Source: Limanda limanda (Eukaryota > Chordata > Actinopteri > Pleuronectiformes > Pleuronectidae). From it: 64,000 nt of DNA. The stretch is taken from NCBI RefSeq assembly GCF_963576545.1, contig NC_083646.1:15656961-15720960 (forward strand). The letters are read 5' to 3'. A program made the position numbers and the translations under genes. Positions 62,510 through 64,000 of the stretch are shown piece after piece. The notes under the pieces are model-generated. The model was not told the DNA's origin and ran no database searches. It saw only the letters and a program-made list of their open reading frames with translations. Numbering within the stretch: the first letter of the stretch is position 1; the number at the start of each line of letters is the position of its first letter.

Positions 62510-64000
62510 ATCTGTCCATTTGTCTTTCATCTAATCTGCTTTTTAAAAATAATAATACTTGATGACTTTCTTAAAAACAACTCGTCTTGGTAAAGAATGA
62601 ATCTCTTTCGACATCCTACAGAAAAGAGTCAAGCGTAGGCAAAGACAAACTCCCATAAGCGCAGACAGTTTTCATCATTCATTTCCTTTATTCAATATAC
62701 AGAATATTAAGGGATTTGTTAATGCCTCATTTCAGGATGGATGAGTAATGAGTCTGCTCTGAACAGCAGAGCAGGGCATGTTTATACTCTTCTGATCATA
62801 ACTGTGAGATGACACAACTTTGACAAAAGTCTGAATCCGCATGAGCAATTTTTTTTTTTTTTTATACGTTGATTCATAACATCCTCCGACCTGCGGTTGC
62901 TGTGACTAACACTTGAACTGGAACACTTGAACTGGAACTGAAACACAAATATTTAGAGTGTCTAATATGCCCGTTGGTCAAGGGAAATAAATGAGTCAAT
63001 TCCGACAGTGGTCACAGAGAGATAAGTGCTGTGGGGTCGGCAGACATGAATCCAACCCCCACCAAAATGTCAAGTTCCGAGAATGGTCAAAACATTAAAA
63101 AAGTCATCCAAGTCCATCCAAGCCTGCACAGCTTCCCTGTCCCTGTCTTCCATATAAGGCTCCTGACGGTTTGTTGAGGGGCAACAAGAGGACAACCTTC
63201 CACTTAATCTGTGTCACACACATCCTGCATCACACCAGCCTTGCCCCGGCTCCCCGACAGCGCTTCAGCTCCTTATACCATAAACCTGTAGATGTTATTG
63301 CCCCTCCTCGGGTTCCCTAGGGATCCCCTGGAAATGCCACAGCCACTTACTGTAACCGTGGGCAACAGAGCGTGGATCTGTCACCTTCCGCTGGGAGGCC
63401 CCAGAGGCCGCAATGCCAAGGAAGTTCTGGGTGGCCGGTAATCCCCCCCCTGCTCACTGAACCCTCTCAGCTCCTGTCTGTCTCCTTACCAACAGATTTC
63501 TAGTTTCGTACAGGAAGCCTGTTTAGACCAGCTCAAATAATTTTAAAGGTGAATTGTAGAAGAGAGGAGTCACGCTGGGTGGCAGTGGAGCAGACAGTCA
63601 ATCAGAGGCACAACCCGGCAACATTGTTTTCCATCCGAGGCGTTGCTGGCAGGTCCTTACAGGTCCACCCGAGCAGACAGGATGTTCACCTGTGCTACCT
63701 GTCACTACGTTGTCTTCTTCTGCCTTGTGTGTCAATCAGGACGTTTCAACAGAGGGGTTGAGATGTCTTCTCCCCCCACCCCCCCCTATTTCCAGGCCCC
63801 ACCAAAGCTCCAGCAATAAATAAATGGACCCTGGACTGAATCATCTGCGGATGTGAGGAAACCAAACCGCCCCCACGGAGACATAAAAACAACAAAAACG
63901 TCCTGTGCTATGGCTGAGTGTTGGAGTCATAGACCCCCACCTCCTCCAGGTTAGTGGATGGGAAGGCTTCATAGTGTGTGTGGGGGGGGACCACACTGTT
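62353..64000. other. Presumed 5' intron of the DCBLD-like gene
   Basis: No exon with a signal peptide and phase-1 donor was found on the minus strand. It holds the GA microsatellite, a poly-T run near 62850-62863 and C-rich stretches near 63775. It is presumed intronic. Confidence 0.45.
62447..62508. repeat. AG dinucleotide microsatellite, about 31 units
   Basis: Uninterrupted AG repeat of 62 nt, about 95 nt upstream of the CUB exon acceptor on the gene strand, where it reads as a CT tract. Confidence 0.97.

Noticed and set aside
62336..62593. A small Glu/Arg repeat protein
   Set aside because: The open frame is created by the AG microsatellite.
62600..64000. Signal-peptide exon of the DCBLD-like gene
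   Set aside because: No minus-strand ATG with a hydrophobic stretch and phase-1 donor could be found, so the exon probably lies outside the window.

Overview
This is a 64 kb piece of a bony-fish (teleost, probably percomorph-like) nuclear genome. The evidence is spliced genes with GT..AG introns, CpG-containing TATA-less promoters, poly(A) signals, typical teleost repeats (an L2-type LINE with a TGAT-type tail, a tRNA-derived SINE ending in TTAATC-like units, foldback MITEs) and recognisable vertebrate protein families. It is not prokaryotic, and no rRNA, functional tRNA or CRISPR array was seen.

Layout. At 24-1204 (minus) is a complete five-exon trypsinogen gene. At 2090-4250 a 5'-truncated LINE abuts a broken second trypsin copy. 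A SINE and another interspersed repeat follow at 4980-5660. From 5.8 to 54 kb, all on the plus strand, lies a run of putative nuclear DNA-binding proteins: a Myb/SANT-like protein (6683-8604), a 17-finger C2H2 protein (9834-14123), a roughly 26-finger protein (16677-22984), a further 8-finger terminal exon (24776-26016), a very large C2H2 zinc finger-piggyBac fusion gene (27767-38922), its smaller AT-hook paralogue (41545-43602), an 11-finger protein with a CtBP-binding motif (46598-50423) and a 7-finger protein (51898-53885). None carries a KRAB, SCAN or BTB domain that I can see. From 62352 down to 55497 (minus) is most of a DCBLD-family receptor (CUB, LCCL and discoidin domains, one membrane segment, YxxP-rich tail). 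Its signal-peptide exon was not found and probably lies beyond the right edge.

The most notable feature is the 27.7-38.9 kb gene. Nine coding exons join in compatible phase to give about 2287 residues: five plus two C2H2 fingers, basic AT-hook-like segments and a C-terminal piggyBac transposase-derived domain. The last two of the three catalytic aspartates appear lost while the C-terminal cysteine-rich DNA-binding domain is kept. This looks like a domesticated host-transposase fusion regulator. Its finger exons are clearly related to those of the next gene, so a tandem duplicate seems to have captured the transposase.

Exon junctions were inferred by eye from splice consensus, reading-phase agreement and protein similarity. 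Functions of the unnamed zinc finger genes are inferred only at the level of probable nuclear nucleic-acid binding.
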